From Tragulus kanchil (lineage: Eukaryota; Chordata; Mammalia; Artiodactyla; Tragulidae), in assembly GCA_022376925.1 (NCBI GenBank), contig JAIOJX010000004.1:1550001-1614000 (forward strand): a stretch of 64,000 nucleotides of DNA. The letters are read 5' to 3'. Positions within the stretch are counted from its first letter, which is position 1, and every line of letters starts with the position of its first letter. Both the position numbers and the translations under genes were made by a program. This document shows, in pieces, positions 24,218-37,212 of this stretch. The notes beneath the pieces are model-generated. The model saw only the letters and a list, made by a program, of their open reading frames with translations. It searched no databases and was not told the origin of the DNA.

Positions 24218-24865
24218 GGTATACTCATTCTACCTTTTGGGAAAAAAATGAACTACAGGAAATGTAAAGGAAGAATATGAACTTCCATTTCCTGTTGAAC
24301 TGAACAAAGTATATCTAGAGCAGTTCTAAAAGCCAGATTTTCGTTATAAGGCACATATCCACTACCACCACCAAAGACTGTGATGAGGACAATGATGTTA
24401 CAAGAAACCTGATCCCAGTAATTACGTGTGGATCTGAGTATTCCTTAAAAAGATTCAAGTCACTTATTTACATATTTACTTTTCTGATCACTTGATTAAC
24501 GTCCCACTCCCAACACAGCCACAGGTTCTACAAGGAAAGAGACAAAATGCACAATAAATATTTATATTAAAAGTTTTATTTGGTAATTAGAGAAGGAATT
24601 AGCCTTGTCTCTGAGTTGCTGAAAGGGAGTCAAAGGGAGTCTCAAGAGAAGTTTGAGCCACACTGTGAGGTAGGTTATCTAACGCCAGAGCTGTCCAATT
24701 ATTGACCGGTGTGCCTTGGCAAGCAACAAGGTCCACCTCAGAGGGAGGCTCAAACAGAAACCAGAAAACCATCTGTCAGTCACATTTGAGGGGAAGAAGC
24801 AAGTCTTGGATGATTCTGAATTCTGATGAAATCCAGGAATACAATGAAAGCAGAACTAAATAAGA

Positions 24866-25015
24866 CTGTTCACAGTGGAAAATCACCTGGAGGCTTGTTA
24901 AAATACAATGACTGAGCGCTACGCCCAAGGTTCTGATTCAGTAGGTTTAGAGGGAACAATTTGCATTTTTTAACAAGCTTTCAGGTATTGCTGATACTGC
25001 TGTTCTTGAGATGAC
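24866..25015. repeat. MER5-type hAT DNA transposon remnant
   Basis: 'aatcacctggaggcttgtta', 'ggttctgattcagtaggttt' and 'ttaacaagctttcaggtatt' are in the order of MER5A-type non-autonomous hAT elements. Repeated at 26008-26158 by duplication 9. Confidence 0.75.
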
Positions 25016-26007
25016 TCCCTAAGATAAAACATAGATTTCCCAAGTACTCATACCTCCTGGAAAAAACATATGCTATTAGATGGACAGAAGTACATGTGCA
25101 AAAAATGTGGTTTTTTTTTTTTTCTATTTTAATTACTACTAGTATTTTGAAGAAAAGGATTCATAGATATGTTTGCTTATCTTCAAGTCCTTCCTGGTAC
25201 TTGGTAATTTCTCTTCTATAATTAAAAAAAGAAAAAAACAGGTCAGAATCTCACAGTCCTTTGTTAGAAACACTATTGTCTTACTGGTGTCCTCCTAAGA
25301 AGCAGATCTGAAGTGAGGATTAAATTGATGCACATAGTTGATTTCAGCTAATAAAAAAAGGGTATACTCATTCTACCTTTTGGGAAAAAAATGAACTACA
25401 GGAAATGTAAAGGAAGAATATGAACTTCCATTTCCTGTTGAACTGAACAAAGTATATCTAGAGCATTTCTAAAAGCCAGATTTTCGTTATAAGGCACATA
25501 TCCACTACCACCACCAAAGACTGTGATGAGGACAATGATGTTACAAGAAACCTGATCCCAGTAATTACGTGTGGATCTGAGTATTCCTTAAAAAGATTCA
25601 AGTCACTTATTTACATATTTACTTTTCTGATCACTTGATTAACGTCCCACTCCCAACACAGCCACAGGTTCTACAAGGAAAGAGACAAAATGCACAATAA
25701 ATATTTATATTAAAAGTTTTATTTGGTAATTAGAGAAGGAATTAGCCTTGTCTCTGAGTTGCTGAAAGGGAGTCAAAGGGAGTCTCAAGAGAAGTTTGAG
25801 CCACACTGTGAGGTAGGTTATCTAACGCCAGAGCTGTCCAATTATTGACCGGTGTGCCTTGGCAAGCAACAAGGTCCACCTCAGAGGGAGGCTCAAACAG
25901 AAACCAGAAAACCATCTGTCAGTCACATTTGAGGGGAAGAAGCAAGTCTTGGATGATTCTGAATTCTGATGAAATCCAGGAATACAATGAAAGCAGAACT
26001 AAATAAG

Positions 26008-26158
26008 ACTGTTCACAGTGGAAAATCACCTGGAGGCTTGTTAAAATACAATGACTGAGCGCTACGCCCAAGTTTCTGATTCAGTAGGTTTAGAGGGAAC
26101 AATTTGCATTTTTTAACAAGCTTTCAGGTATTGCTGATACTGCTGTTCTTGAGATGAC
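26008..26158. repeat. MER5-type element (second copy)
   Basis: Copy of 24866-25015 through duplication 9, with one substitution in 'ccaagtttctgattcag'. Confidence 0.73.
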
Positions 26159-26282
26159 TCCCTAAGATAAAACATAGATTTCCCAAGTACTCATACCTCC
26201 TGGAAAAAACATATGCTATTAGATGGACAGAAGTACATGTGCAAAAAATGTGGTTTTTTTTTTTTTCTATTTTAATTACTAC

Positions 26283-28467
26283 TAGTATTTTGAAGAAAAG
26301 GATTCATAGATATGTTTGCTTATCTTCAAGTCCTTCCTGGTACTTGGTAATTTCTCTTCTATAATGAAAAAAAAAGAAAAAAAAACAGGTCAGAATCTCA
26401 CAGTCCTTTGTTAGAAACACTATTGTCTTACTGGTGTCCTCCTAAGAAGCAGATCTGAAGTGAGGATTAAATTGATGCACATAGTTGATTTGGCAGTTGC
26501 AGGTAAACTGGCAGGGAAGTAATGATACAGCAAAGAGGATGAAAGGCAGCTTATTAAGTTACTGAAGCCTAATCTCACTGGGAAATTCTGGGAAACAGTA
26601 TAAAACAGTATAAAGCCTCTGAACTATTCTGGACAATTGGGGAGGGAACTGGGGTTCTGATACTCCCAGAGTCATTACATATTTTTTAAGAGCCATCCAC
26701 AGGGGGACAAGGATTCCCAGATAGCTTCAGCCAATGTGCTTGTGAAAAAGGCTGATTTCAGCAAATCGAGGGCAGTCATCCAGACATTATGCTGGTTCAT
26801 CATGGGAAGTCAGGATGGTATACACAGAAATGGTGAGGGGATCTGCACAAAAATGGGAGGAACAGTCGATAGTATCTGCTCCCCACTGCTTAGCTAAAAA
26901 CTGATACATTGTTTTGTGTGGATTTTGCATTTTTTTACCTTTTTTTTCCCTTCTATTTCTTTAAACTGGTACTGATTTGCACTTATACTTTTCTTTCTCT
27001 GTGAAATGAATTTATTTAAAGAAAACTAATTGATCTAAAGAAAAGTGCTGTGCAGTGCCATGCTCTAAACGCTTGCTTGAAACAGCGGCAAGAATCACAA
27101 TAGTAACACTCAAATAATTGGAGTTCGTGAAATGTTAGCATAGCGGTTTAAAGCAGAGATTGGCAGGTTTTCCTTTTCTCCTGTAAAGGGTCATTTAGCA
27201 AACATGTTAGGCTTCTTCAAGCATATGGTCATCATCACAACTACTCAACTCTGGGCTTGTAGTGTAAGAGCAACCATAGACAATACATAAATGAATGATC
27301 ATGACTGTTTCCAATAAAACATATTTATAGGCACAGAACTTGAGTCATATCGTTTTCATTTGTCACAAAATAGTATTTTGAAGAAAAGGATTCATAGATA
27401 TGTTTGCTTATCTTCAAGTCCTTCCTGGTACTTGGTAATTTCTCTTCTATAATGAAAAAGTGAGAGAAAAGAACAGGTCAGAATCTCACAGTCCTTTGTT
27501 AGAAACACTATTGTCTTACTGGTGTCCTCCTAAGAAGCAGATCTGAAGTGAGGATTAAATTGATGCACATAGTTGATTTGGCAGTTGCAGGTAAACTGGC
27601 AGGGAAGTAATGATACAGCAAAGAGGATGAAAGGCAGCTTATTAAGTTACTGAAGCCTAATCTCACTGGGAAATTCTGGGAAACAGTATAAAACAGTATA
27701 AAGCCTCTGAACTATTCTGGACAATTGGGGAGGGAACTGGGGTTCTGATACTCCCAGAGTCATTACATATTTTTTAAGAGCCATCCACAGGGGGACAAGG
27801 ATTCCCAGATAGCTTCAGCCAATGTGCTTGTGAAAAAGGCCGATTTCAGCAAATCGAGGGCAGTCATCCAGACATTATGCTGGTTCATCATGGGAAGTCA
27901 GGATGGTATACACAGAAATGGTGAGGGGATCTGCACAAAAATGGGAGGAACAGTCGATAGTATCTGCTCCCCACTGCTTAGCTAAAAACTGATACATTGT
28001 TTTGTGTGGATTTTGCATTTTTTTTTACCTTTTTTTTCCCTTCTATTTCTTTAAACTGGTACTGATTTGCACTTATACTTTTCTTTCTCTGTGAAATGAA
28101 TTTATTTAAAGAAAACTAATTGATCTAAAGAAAAGTGCTGTGCAGTGCCATGCTCTAAACGCTTGCTTGAAACAGCGGCAAGAATCACAATAGTAACACT
28201 CAAATAATTGGAGTTCGTGAAATGTTAGCATAGCGGTTTAAAGCAGAGATTGGCAGGTTTTCCTTTTCTCCTGTAAAGGGTCATTTAGCAAACATGTTAG
28301 GCTTCTTCAAGCATATGGTCATCATCACAACTACTCAACTCTGGGCTTGTAGTGTAAGAGCAACCATAGACAATACATAAATGAATGATCATGACTGTTT
28401 CCAATAAAACATATTTATAGGCACAGAACTTGAGTCATATCGTTTTCATTTGTCACAAAATAGTATT
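26283..28467. repeat. Head-to-tail ~1.09 kb duplication 10 (26283-27377 / 27371-28467)
   Basis: The period is 1088 bp, with the seven bases 'tagtatt' shared at the seam. The copies differ by a C/T ('aaggctgattt' versus 'aaggccgattt') and by T-run length near 26930 versus 28018. Chained with duplications 9 and 11. Confidence 0.97.
27170..27330. repeat. Ancient interspersed repeat, family name uncertain
   Basis: 'tcctgtaaagggtcatttag', 'aactactcaactctgggctt' and 'ccaataaaacatatttatag' are in the order of a widespread mammalian repeat (the family with 'ctgtaaagggccagat'), probably an old DNA transposon. It recurs at about 28260-28430 and 29350-29510. Confidence 0.6.
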
Positions 28468-30218
28468 ATTTTTCTTCAGATTTTTTATCAATTGCAACAT
28501 GTAAAAAGCATTCTGAGTTTGTAGGCCAGTCAAAAACAGGCAGCCAGTCAGACAGTGGGAAAACCCCTGATTCAAGGCACCAATTACCTGTATGCCTTTG
28601 GAAAAATTGCTTACTTTTCTTAGCTTCAGTGGCCTCATCTCTATAACAGGAGTAAGGGTAATACCAATGTCACAAAGCTGCTGAAAAAAATAAATGCAAA
28701 TGAATAACTTAAAAAGCAGGTGCCCACAAATTTCACAAGATAATTTCAGTCAGGTATTGTCACAAGGTGGTCTCCAGTTTGGCAGTGCCTTGTTACTGGA
28801 GTCTGAATGCTTCTTACTCCACTTCTCCACAAAGGCAGCTACGCACCTGGGGGTTGAGCTTCCCTACTTTGGGATATGGTTACAGAGATTATTCCTCTTC
28901 TGTATAAAACAGGACCTTGAAAGCTGAGCCTGGAAATACCTAAGGGTTCTGTCACCACTGATTTCAGAGGCCTGGAACTGGGAGCAAGTCAAGCCAGACT
29001 TTGCATTCCATCTAAATGAAGCTTCTAAATCAGCGTTTTGAATCTTGCAAGATTATGCTACTGACAGTAGTGGTTGCCAAACATTAGAATACCTAAAACC
29101 ACTTGCAAAACTGCAGATTCAGGCCCGTTTTGGGGACTCTTTTGAACAAGACTGGGATTTGCACTTATACTTTTCTTTCTCTGTGAAATGAATTTATTTA
29201 AAGAAAACTAATTGATCTAAAGAAAAGTGCTGTGCAGTGCCATGCTCTAAACGCTTGCTTGAAACAGCGGCAAGAATCACAATAGTAACACTCAAATAAT
29301 TGGAGTTCGTGAAATGTTAGCATAGCGGTTTAAAGCAGAGATTGGCAGGTTTTCCTTTTCTCCTGTAAAGGGTCATTTAGCAAACATGTTAGGCTTCTTC
29401 AAGCATATGGTCATCATCACAACTACTCAACTCTGGGCTTGTAGTGTAAGAGCAACCATAGACAATACATAAATGAATGATCATGACTGTTTCCAATAAA
29501 ACATATTTATAGGCACAGAACTTGAGTCATATCGTTTTCATTTGTCACAAAATAGTATTATTCTTCTTTAGATTTTTTTTTATCAATTGCAACATGTAAA
29601 AAGCATTCTGAGTTTGTAGGCCAGTCAAAAACAGGCAGCCAGTCAGACAGTGGGAAAACCCCTGATTCAAGGCACCAATTACCTGTATGCCTTTGGAAAA
29701 ATTGCTTACTTTTCTTAGCTTCAGTGGCCTCATCTCTATAACAGGAGTAAGGGTAATACCAATGTCACAAAGCTGCTGCAAAAAATAAATGCAAATGAAT
29801 AACTTAAAAAGCAGGTGCCCACAAATTTCACAAGATAATTTCAGTCAGGTATTGTCACAAGGTGGTCTCCAGTTTGGCAGTGCCTTGTTACTGGAGTCTG
29901 AATGCTTCTTACTCCACTTCTCCACAAAGGCAGCTACGCACCTGGGGGTTGAGCTTCCCTACTTTGGGATATGGTTACAGAGATTATTCCTCTTCTGTAT
30001 AAAACAGGACCTTGAAAGCTGAGCCTGGAAATACCTAAGGGTTCTGTCACCACTGATTTCAGAGGCCTGGAACTGGGAGCAAGTCAAGCCAGACTTTGCA
30101 TTCCATCTAAATGAAGCTTCTAAATCAGCGTTTTGAATCTTGCAAGATTATGCTACTGACAGTAGTGGTTGCCAAACATTAGAATACCTAAAACCACCTG
30201 CAAAACTGCAGATTCAGG
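28064..30218. repeat. Head-to-tail ~1.09 kb duplication 11 (28064-29123 / 29156-30218)
   Basis: The period is 1092 bp. The seam 29124-29155 holds fragments of what follows copy 2 ('cttttgaacaa', seen intact at 30267) and of what precedes copy 1 ('aactgg'). This is a collapsed overlap rather than foreign DNA. Confidence 0.97.
28555..28690 (+). repeat. MIR SINE
   Basis: 'aaattgcttacttttcttag', 'cttcagtggcctcatctcta' and 'gtaagggtaataccaatgtc' follow MIR order. A copy is at about 29645-29782. Confidence 0.7.
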
Positions 30219-30300
30219 TGCCTCACTCAAAGTATTTCTGAATCAGTAGGCCCAGGAAATCTGCTTTTGAACAAACGTCTCAGTGATTCTGGTGTAGACT
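30158..30300. repeat. MER5-type hAT DNA transposon remnant
   Basis: 'agtggttgccaaacattaga', 'tttctgaatcagtaggccca' and 'cagtgattctggtgtag' match the order of MER5A. Its first half also sits at 29065-29123 at the end of duplication 11 copy 1. Confidence 0.75.
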
Positions 30301-30508
30301 TTTCATGGAGAGCAGTTTGGTAAACACACCAAGGCTGGATTGCGATCCACCAGGTGAGCACACCCTTCTGAAATCCTCTTTCATTGTTTTCCTGTATCCG
30401 CTTAAATAGCTCCTCAGCAGAGACACCAGAATTACTGTATTTGCTATGCATGTCAAAAGACAGGTCTCTGCCAGCAGTGTTTACCTCTTCTGTCCCTACT
30501 CTTTTCAA
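30227..30508 (-). other. 93-codon open frame, unrecognised
   Basis: Starts with Met and contains a mixed, non-low-complexity stretch (residues ~29-46 read SGVSAEELFKRIQENN). Its C-terminal third overlaps the MER5 remnant. I recognise no family; there is no signal peptide or membrane segment. Candidate splice donors nearby (GAG|GTAAAC, and a weaker AAG|GGTGTG) are not enough to call an exon. It may be chance or a decayed exon. Confidence 0.2.
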
Positions 30509-30837
30509 TTTTTTCTAAACCTCCTGGAGTAGAAAACAGTGTATACAGCACTCTCTACTCAAGATATCATGTGCTGATTATCATATACAATTAAGCACAC
30601 CAGGGCAATCTCAAAGGACACGTGCTACTTAGAGCTTAGATGTAAATTCTTGAGCAGAATCTGCATCTTTATCTGACTGATATTACCTCCCAAAAGGCTG
30701 TTGCCCACAGTTTGCTACCAATAGTTCCCAAGCAAACCCCTTGGAAAATGTAAAATTAAATCATAGATTTTAATGGGGCCCAGTTAGCACAGAAGAGGAG
30801 ACTTCTGGGGGAAGAAGCAGGAAAGAAATAATGATAT

Positions 30838-31025
30838 AACTGATATTTGTTTAATACATAATAAACACCAAATTCTTCATATGCATTACCTCATTTCATC
30901 TTCACTTCATGCTACCAAGGAGTGCTACAATTATCCTATTTCACTGACAAGAAAACTGAGGTATAGAAAGAAGATGTTATCCAAGGCCGCATGACAGCCC
31001 AGACTTTTCAACCATTAGGTTATCC
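30838..31025 (-). repeat. MIR SINE, antisense
   Basis: 'cattacctcatttcatcttc', 'actgacaagaaaactgaggt' and 'caaggccgcatgacagccca' are in antisense MIR order. A copy is at 32008-32198. Confidence 0.85.
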
Positions 31026-32007
31026 ATAAAAGATTCAGATCTCAATTGTCCCTCACTTCAATTTTTCAGATCAATTTTATTAATTAGATATTTGTGTAAC
31101 TCATTAAAACCTACAGATAAGTACTAACACCTGAAAGAGAATTTTTTTGTTTGCTTGTTTTTACTAAAGCCCAATTTTGCTCATAGCAGTATGTGACACT
31201 GAGTTCCTCATTTTGCTTCCATGAGCCCCAGGTCTCCAGCTGTTCAATATGGTTTAGATATTTAGCCCACCTGTCTTCCACATCTGCTATTACTCATGAA
31301 GTTCAAATAAGATAACATATGTGCAAGTCCTATGAACTTTGTAAAAGTTATCTAAAATGATAATTTCCCCACCTACTATTTCCACAAACTATTTTAAAAT
31401 GTTGAGAAGGAAGAGTGTATTTGTTTTGCAAAATCATCTGTGTGAAAAATCATATTTTCCAGAAACTTTATAGGTTGTAAAGTGTCAAACTTATAGATAT
31501 TTGTGAAGCAAAAGACACACTGCCTTTACATGGAAAGTAGATTATTTATCATGGCTCAGTGCAATGGAAATTTTGGGAGTCTGAGAATCAGATGACCTGG
31601 TGCTAGTCATTGCTCTACCACTAAGAAAACTTGAGTGAATTTTTCTTTCCTTTCAGGAGATCCAACACTGCTTGGTGGTTAAGAAAATGCAGTCTGGGGA
31701 GTCAGAGCACCAATGACAAGTCAACGTTAAGCAAAAGTCATTTTTTTTTAAACTTGACAATTAAAAGCACACCAGGGCAATCTCAAAGGACACGTGCTAC
31801 TTAGAGCTTAGATGTAAATTCTTGAGCAGAATCTGCATCTTTATCTGACTGATATTACCTCCCAAAAGGCTGTTGCCCACAGTTTGCTACCAATAGTTCC
31901 CAAGCAAACCCCTTGAAAATGTAAAATTAAATCATAGATTTTAATGGGGCCCAGTTAGCACAGAAGAGGAGACTTCTGGGGGAAGAAGCAGGAAAGAAAT
32001 AATGATA

Positions 32008-32198
32008 TAACTGATATTTGTTTAATACATAATAAACACCAAATTCTTCATATGCATTACCTCATTTCATCTTCACTTCATGCTACCAAGGAGTGCTACA
32101 ATTATCCTATTTCACTGACAAGAAAACTGAGGTATAGAAAGAAGATGTTATCCAAGGCCGCATGACAGCCCAGACTTTTCAACCATTAGGTTATCCAT
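32008..32198 (-). repeat. MIR SINE, antisense (second copy)
   Basis: Copy of 30838-31025 through duplication 12. Confidence 0.83.
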
Positions 32199-32837
32199 AA
32201 AAGATTCAGATCTCAATTGTCCCTCACTTCAATTTTTCAGATCAATTTTATTAATTAGATATTTGTGTAACTCATTAAAACCTACAGATAAGTACTAACA
32301 CCTGAAAGAGAATTTTTTTGTTTGCTTGTTTTTACTAAAGCCCAATTTTGCTCATAGCAGTATGTGACACTGAGTTCCTCATTTTGCTTCCATGAGCCCC
32401 AGGTCTCCAGCTGTTCAATATGGTTTAGATATTTAGCCCACCTGTCTTCCACATCTGCTATTACTCATGAAGTTCAAATAAGATAACATATGTGCAAGTC
32501 CTATGAACATTGTAAAAGTTATCTAAAATGATAATTTCCCCACCTACTATTTCCACAAACTATTTTAAAATGTTGAGAAGGAAGAGTGTATTTGTTTTGC
32601 AAAATCATCTGTGTGAAAAATCATATTTTCCAGAAACTTTATAGGTTGTAAAGTGTCAAACTTATAGATATTTGTGAAGCAAAAGACACACTGCCTTTAC
32701 ATGGAAAGTAGATTATTTATCATGGCTCAGTGCAATGGAAATTTTGGGAGTCTGAGAATCAGATGACCTGGTGCTAGTCATTGCTCTACCACTAAGAAAA
32801 CTTGAGTGAATTTTTCTTTCCTTTCAGGAGATCCAAC

Positions 32838-32990
32838 ACTGCTTGGTGGTTAAGAAAATGCAGTCTGGGGGAGTCAGAGCACCAATGACAAGTCAACTGC
32901 TTCCTCATGAATGACCTCAGGTAAGTCATGTCACCTGTCTTGGTCTCTGTTTCCTAGTGATAAAAATGAGAATTAGAAATAACAGCTTAC
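32838..32990 (+). repeat. MIR SINE
   Basis: Begins with the MIR head 'cactgcttggtggttaagaa' and continues 'tcctcatgaatgacctcagg' and 'ggtctctgtttcctagtgat'. The head also appears at about 31665-31725, and the body again at 33975-34110, because duplications 12 and 13 are chained. Confidence 0.75.
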
Positions 32991-33483
32991 TTTGAAATCA
33001 TCCAAAAAATGAATTGCTGAATGGATAGAGGAGTGAAGATAGAAATATGATAGAGCAACTTAGTAAAATGTTATTATAGAACCTCCTTGGTAGGTGTTTG
33101 ACGCTTCACTCTACAAGTCTTTCAACTTTTCTCCTAACTATATTTTTACAATAAAATATTGGGAAATAAATCCCACAAAAGGCAACAATAAGGTTTTTAG
33201 AAGAGTCCAATAAGATATAGAGTTCTCAGCAATGTTCATGGTACATCTTTGGCATACTCTAGAAGTTGATTATCTGCTGTACAGATAGAAGATGGGATGA
33301 GATGATAGATCCTTTCAGCTCACACAGTCTGTGAGTCAGAGCTGTTCTAGCTGAGCCAGAGACATGACCTGCATGAGCAAAATGACAAGCCAGGCCATGT
33401 GGCACAGACACCAGATGGAGAGACAGGAGCCAGGATGTAGTCACAAAAGTATCAGAAACCAGAGGAGAGACAGAAATAAAGGG

Positions 33484-33688
33484 GAAGTTGCTCAGTTGTG
33501 TCTGACTCTTTGCAACTCCATGGACTGTAGCATGCCAGGCTCTTCTGTCCATGGAGATCTCCAAGGCAAGAATACTATAGTGGGTTACCCTGTCCTACTT
33601 CAGGGGATCTTCTCAACCTAGGGATCAAACCCGGGTCTCATACATTGCAGGCAGACTCTTTATCATCTAAGACACCAGGGAACCCAGG
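33484..33688 (-). repeat. Bov-tA SINE
   Basis: Minus-strand element from 'gttgctcagttgtgtctgac' to 'ctaagacaccagggaaccca', full length with a recognisable tRNA-like head. Copy at 34606-34810. Confidence 0.9.
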
Positions 33689-34605
33689 AGATATGCACAA
33701 ATGAAAGTTGCGATATCCTATGCAGGGAAGGTCTAACATGAGAAGACCTTGTAAATAAAGACAAGTGAACATTACTACATAGACATTACTACTACTCTCT
33801 CAACTATCCCTTTGATCAGGAGAAATGCACTGGATTTACAGTCAAATCAGAGTTCAAATCCAGTCTCTGAAAACTAGCTATGTGACAACAGGAGATATTC
33901 ACCCAAGCATCTACGAGACCACTTTTACTAGGAATATCACAATACAAGAGTAAGTCCTGGCAACTACTCTTCTGAAGAAAATGCAGTCTGGGGGAGTCAG
34001 AGCACCAATGACAAGTCAACTGCTTCCTCATGAATGACCTCAGGTAAGTCATGTCACCTGTCTTGGTCTCTGTTTCCTAGTGATAAAAATGAGAATTAGA
34101 AATAACAGCTTACTTTGAAATCATCCAAAAAATGAATTGCTGAATGGATAGAGGAGTGAAGATAGAAATATGATAGAGCAACTTAGTAAAATGTTATTAT
34201 AGAACCTCCTTGGTAGGTGTTTGACGTTCACTCTACAAGTCTTTCAACTTTTCTCCTAACTATATTTTTACAATAAAATATTGGGAAATAAATCCCACAA
34301 AAGGCAACAATAAGGTTTTTAGAAGAGTCCAATAAGATATAGAGTTCTCAGCAATGTTCATGGTACATCTTTGGCATACTCTAGAAGTTGATTATCTGCT
34401 GTACAGATAGAAGATGGGATGAGATGATAGATCCTTTCAGCTCACACAGTCTGTGAGTCAGAGCTGTTCTAGCTGAGCCAGAGACATGACCTGCATGAGC
34501 AAAATGACAAGCCAGGCCATGTGGCACAGACACCAGATGGAGAGACAGGAGCCAGGATGTAGTCACAAAAGTATCAGAAACCAGAGGAGAGACAGAAATA
34601 AAGGG

Positions 34606-34810
34606 GAAGTTGCTCAGTTGTGTCTGACTCTTTGCAACTCCATGGACTGTAGCATGCCAGGCTCTTCTGTCCATGGAGATCTCCAAGGCAAGAATACTAT
34701 AGTGGGTTACCCTGTCCTACTTCAGGGGATCTTCTCAACCTAGGGATCAAACCCGGGTCTCATACATTGCAGGCAGACTCTTTATCATCTAAGACACCAG
34801 GGAACCCAGG
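34606..34810 (-). repeat. Bov-tA SINE (second copy)
   Basis: Copy of 33484-33688 through duplication 13. Confidence 0.9.
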
Positions 34811-35232
34811 AGATATGCACAAATGAAAGTTGCGATATCCTATGCAGGGAAGGTCTAACATGAGAAGACCTTGTAAATAAAGACAAGTGAACATTACTAC
34901 ATAGACATTACTACTACTCTCTCAACTATCCCTTTGATCAGGAGAAATGCACTGGATTTACAGTCAAATCAGAGTTCAAATCCAGTCTCTGAAAACTAGC
35001 TATGTGACAACAGGAGATATTCACCCAAGCATCTACGAGACCACTTTTACTAGGAATATCACAATACAAGAGTAAGTCCTGGCAACTACTCTTCTGATAT
35101 ACCCTTGGGCCATCGGACTCTTTCTCTTGAGAATTTGAACCACTAGACAATCGAGGGAATGTATCACATTAACTGAAGGGCAATGGGGAAAAGATTGTGA
35201 ACGCCTGGAATTGAGTTCTCTGGAGATGACCT

Positions 35233-35328
35233 GGTTCCCATATTTCTTGGTCCTTGATCTATAAGAAGACCTATTATGGTTCCCATATTTCTTGATTCCT
35301 TGATCTATAAGAAGACCTATTATCCTTC
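35233..35328. repeat. Local ~46-bp tandem duplication (two units)
   Basis: 'ggttcccatatttcttg' followed by 'ccttgatctataagaagacc' occurs twice in a row (from 35233 and from 35278), the second unit having a few extra bases. It is preserved in both copies of duplication 14 (again from about 36401), so it belongs to the real genome and not to the seams. Confidence 0.9.
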
Positions 35329-36044
35329 CAATACATTTCACTGTTTGTTTAAGCAAACTAATGTTGGCTTTTATTATATATGATAAAAAAATAAATATTT
35401 ACTAATACAATTAGTCTTCTAATAATACAAGAGTTTAAATTTCCAGGCCTTGGTTTCCTCATCTCTAAGCAAATAAAACCTCATCTCTCAGTGACTGAAA
35501 GAAAAATATAAAAGATGAGGTGTAACAACTTCATGCACAGAGTAAATATTCAATAAACATTATTTAAGTTGCATCTGAGTTTCAGAATCACTGAATCTTT
35601 CAGAGGAAGTATTTGGAGACACCTCCTTTAGGTGAAGGATGTGTAGTCATGCAAAAAGAAACTTGTGCTGGCAGTCAAGAAGAAGGAAGGAGTTGACTGA
35701 GTTTAAAATTTGATTTTAAAGAAAGTTCTCTAATTGAAATTTAAAGCAAATTAATCAGGTACATATTACTGTTTTGACTTGAATTTTTGTTGGGTTTCTT
35801 CACTGTGCTGGTGCTGATTCAAAGGGGAAAATTATAAAGCAACAGGAAAGAAATGCTGAATGCAGAGATAACATATCATTCTTACTCTTGGAAGGACTGG
35901 TCAGAATTTACCTGGCAATAGACTAGATCTTAATTTACTTTTTATTTGGATTATTCTGTGAATAATGAGGACTTTTATCTCCCAAATTAAGAAGTAGGTG
36001 GAAGGAAGGAACAAGGAAAGATCTAAGATAAAAATATTAACCCA

Positions 36045-36094
36045 GGGCTTCCCTGGTGGTCCAGTGGATAGAGAATCTGCCTTGCAATGCAAGG
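36045..36094 (+). repeat. Head of a CHR-type SINE, cut by a seam
   Basis: Only the first 50 bases ('gggcttccctggtggtccag') are present before duplication 14 copy 1 ends. The whole element is at 37213. Confidence 0.88.
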
Positions 36095-37212
36095 TGGAAG
36101 GAAGGAACACAGGTGTGCCTCAGGAGAAATCAGATTTAAGTCTCAATATCCAGTCTCTGAAACTAGCTATGTGACAACAGGAGATATTCACCCAAGCATC
36201 TACGAGACCACTTTTACTAGGAATATCACAATACAAGAGTAAGTCCTGGCAACTACTCTTCTGATATACCCTTGGGCCATCGGACTCTTTCTCTTGAGAA
36301 TTTGAACCACTAGACAATCGAGGGAATGTATCACATTAACTGAAGGGCAATGGGGAAAAGATTGTGAACGCCTGGAATTGAGTTCTCTGGAGATGACCTG
36401 GTTCCCATATTTCTTGGTCCTTGATCTATAAGAAGACCTATTATGGTTCCCATATTTCTTGATTCCTTGATCTATAAGAAGACCTATTATCCTTCCAATA
36501 CATTTCACTGTTTGTTTAAGCAAACTAATGTTGGCTTTTATTATATATGATAAAAAAATAAATATTTACTAATACAATTAGTCTTCTAATAATACAAGAG
36601 TTTAAATTTCCAGGCCTTGGTTTCCTCATCTCTAAGCAAATAAAACCTCATCTCTCAGTGACTGAAAGAAAAATATAAAAGATGAGGTGTAACAACTTCA
36701 TGCACAGAGTAAATATTCAATAAACATTGTTTAAGTTGCATCTGAGTTTCAGAATCACTGAATCTTTCAGAGGAAGTATTTGGAGACACCTCCTTTAGGT
36801 GAAGGATGTGTAGTCATGCAAAAAGAAACTTGTGCTGGCAGTCAAGAAGAAGGAAGGAGTTGACTGAGTTTAAAATTTGATTTTAAAGAAAGTTCTCTAA
36901 TTGAAATTTAAAGCAAATTAATCAGGTACATATTACTGTTTTGACTTGAATTTTTGTTGGGTTTCTTCACTGTGCTGGTGCTGATTCAAAGGGGAAAATT
37001 ATAAAGCAACAGGAAAGAAATGCTGAATGCAGAGATAACATATCATTCTTACTCTTGGAAGGACTGGTCAGAATTTACCTGGCAATAGACTAGATCTTAA
37101 TTTACTTTTTATTTGGATTATTCTGTGAATAATGAGGACTTTTATCTCCCAAATTAAGAAGTAGGTGGAAGGAAGGAACAAGGAAAGATCTAAGATAAAA
37201 AATATTAACCCA

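Larger units (their letters stand above)
24218..26491. repeat. Head-to-tail ~1.14 kb duplication 9 (24218-25344 / 25361-26491)
   Basis: The period is 1143 bp, rising to 1147 after an A-run expansion near 26366. Single-base differences include 'gagcagttct' versus 'gagcatttct' and 'ccaaggttctg' versus 'ccaagtttctg'. The seam 25345-25360 is a compressed form of the bases before copy 1. Confidence 0.97.
30593..32897. repeat. Head-to-tail ~1.17 kb duplication 12 (30593-31725 / 31765-32897)
   Basis: The period is about 1172 bp. Copies start 'aagcacaccagggcaatctc' and end 'caatgacaagtcaac'. One A/T difference is in 'gaactttgtaaa' versus 'gaacattgtaaa'. The 39-bp seam contains a T-run and a distorted repeat of the bases preceding copy 1. 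Confidence 0.97.
32852..35097. repeat. Head-to-tail ~1.12 kb duplication 13 (32852-33975 / 33975-35097)
   Basis: The period is 1123 bp and the copies abut. 'tgacgcttcac' in copy 1 is 'tgacgttcac' in copy 2; otherwise I saw no difference. Includes a Bov-tA SINE and an old L1 tail ('acaataaaatattggg' near 33148). Confidence 0.97.
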
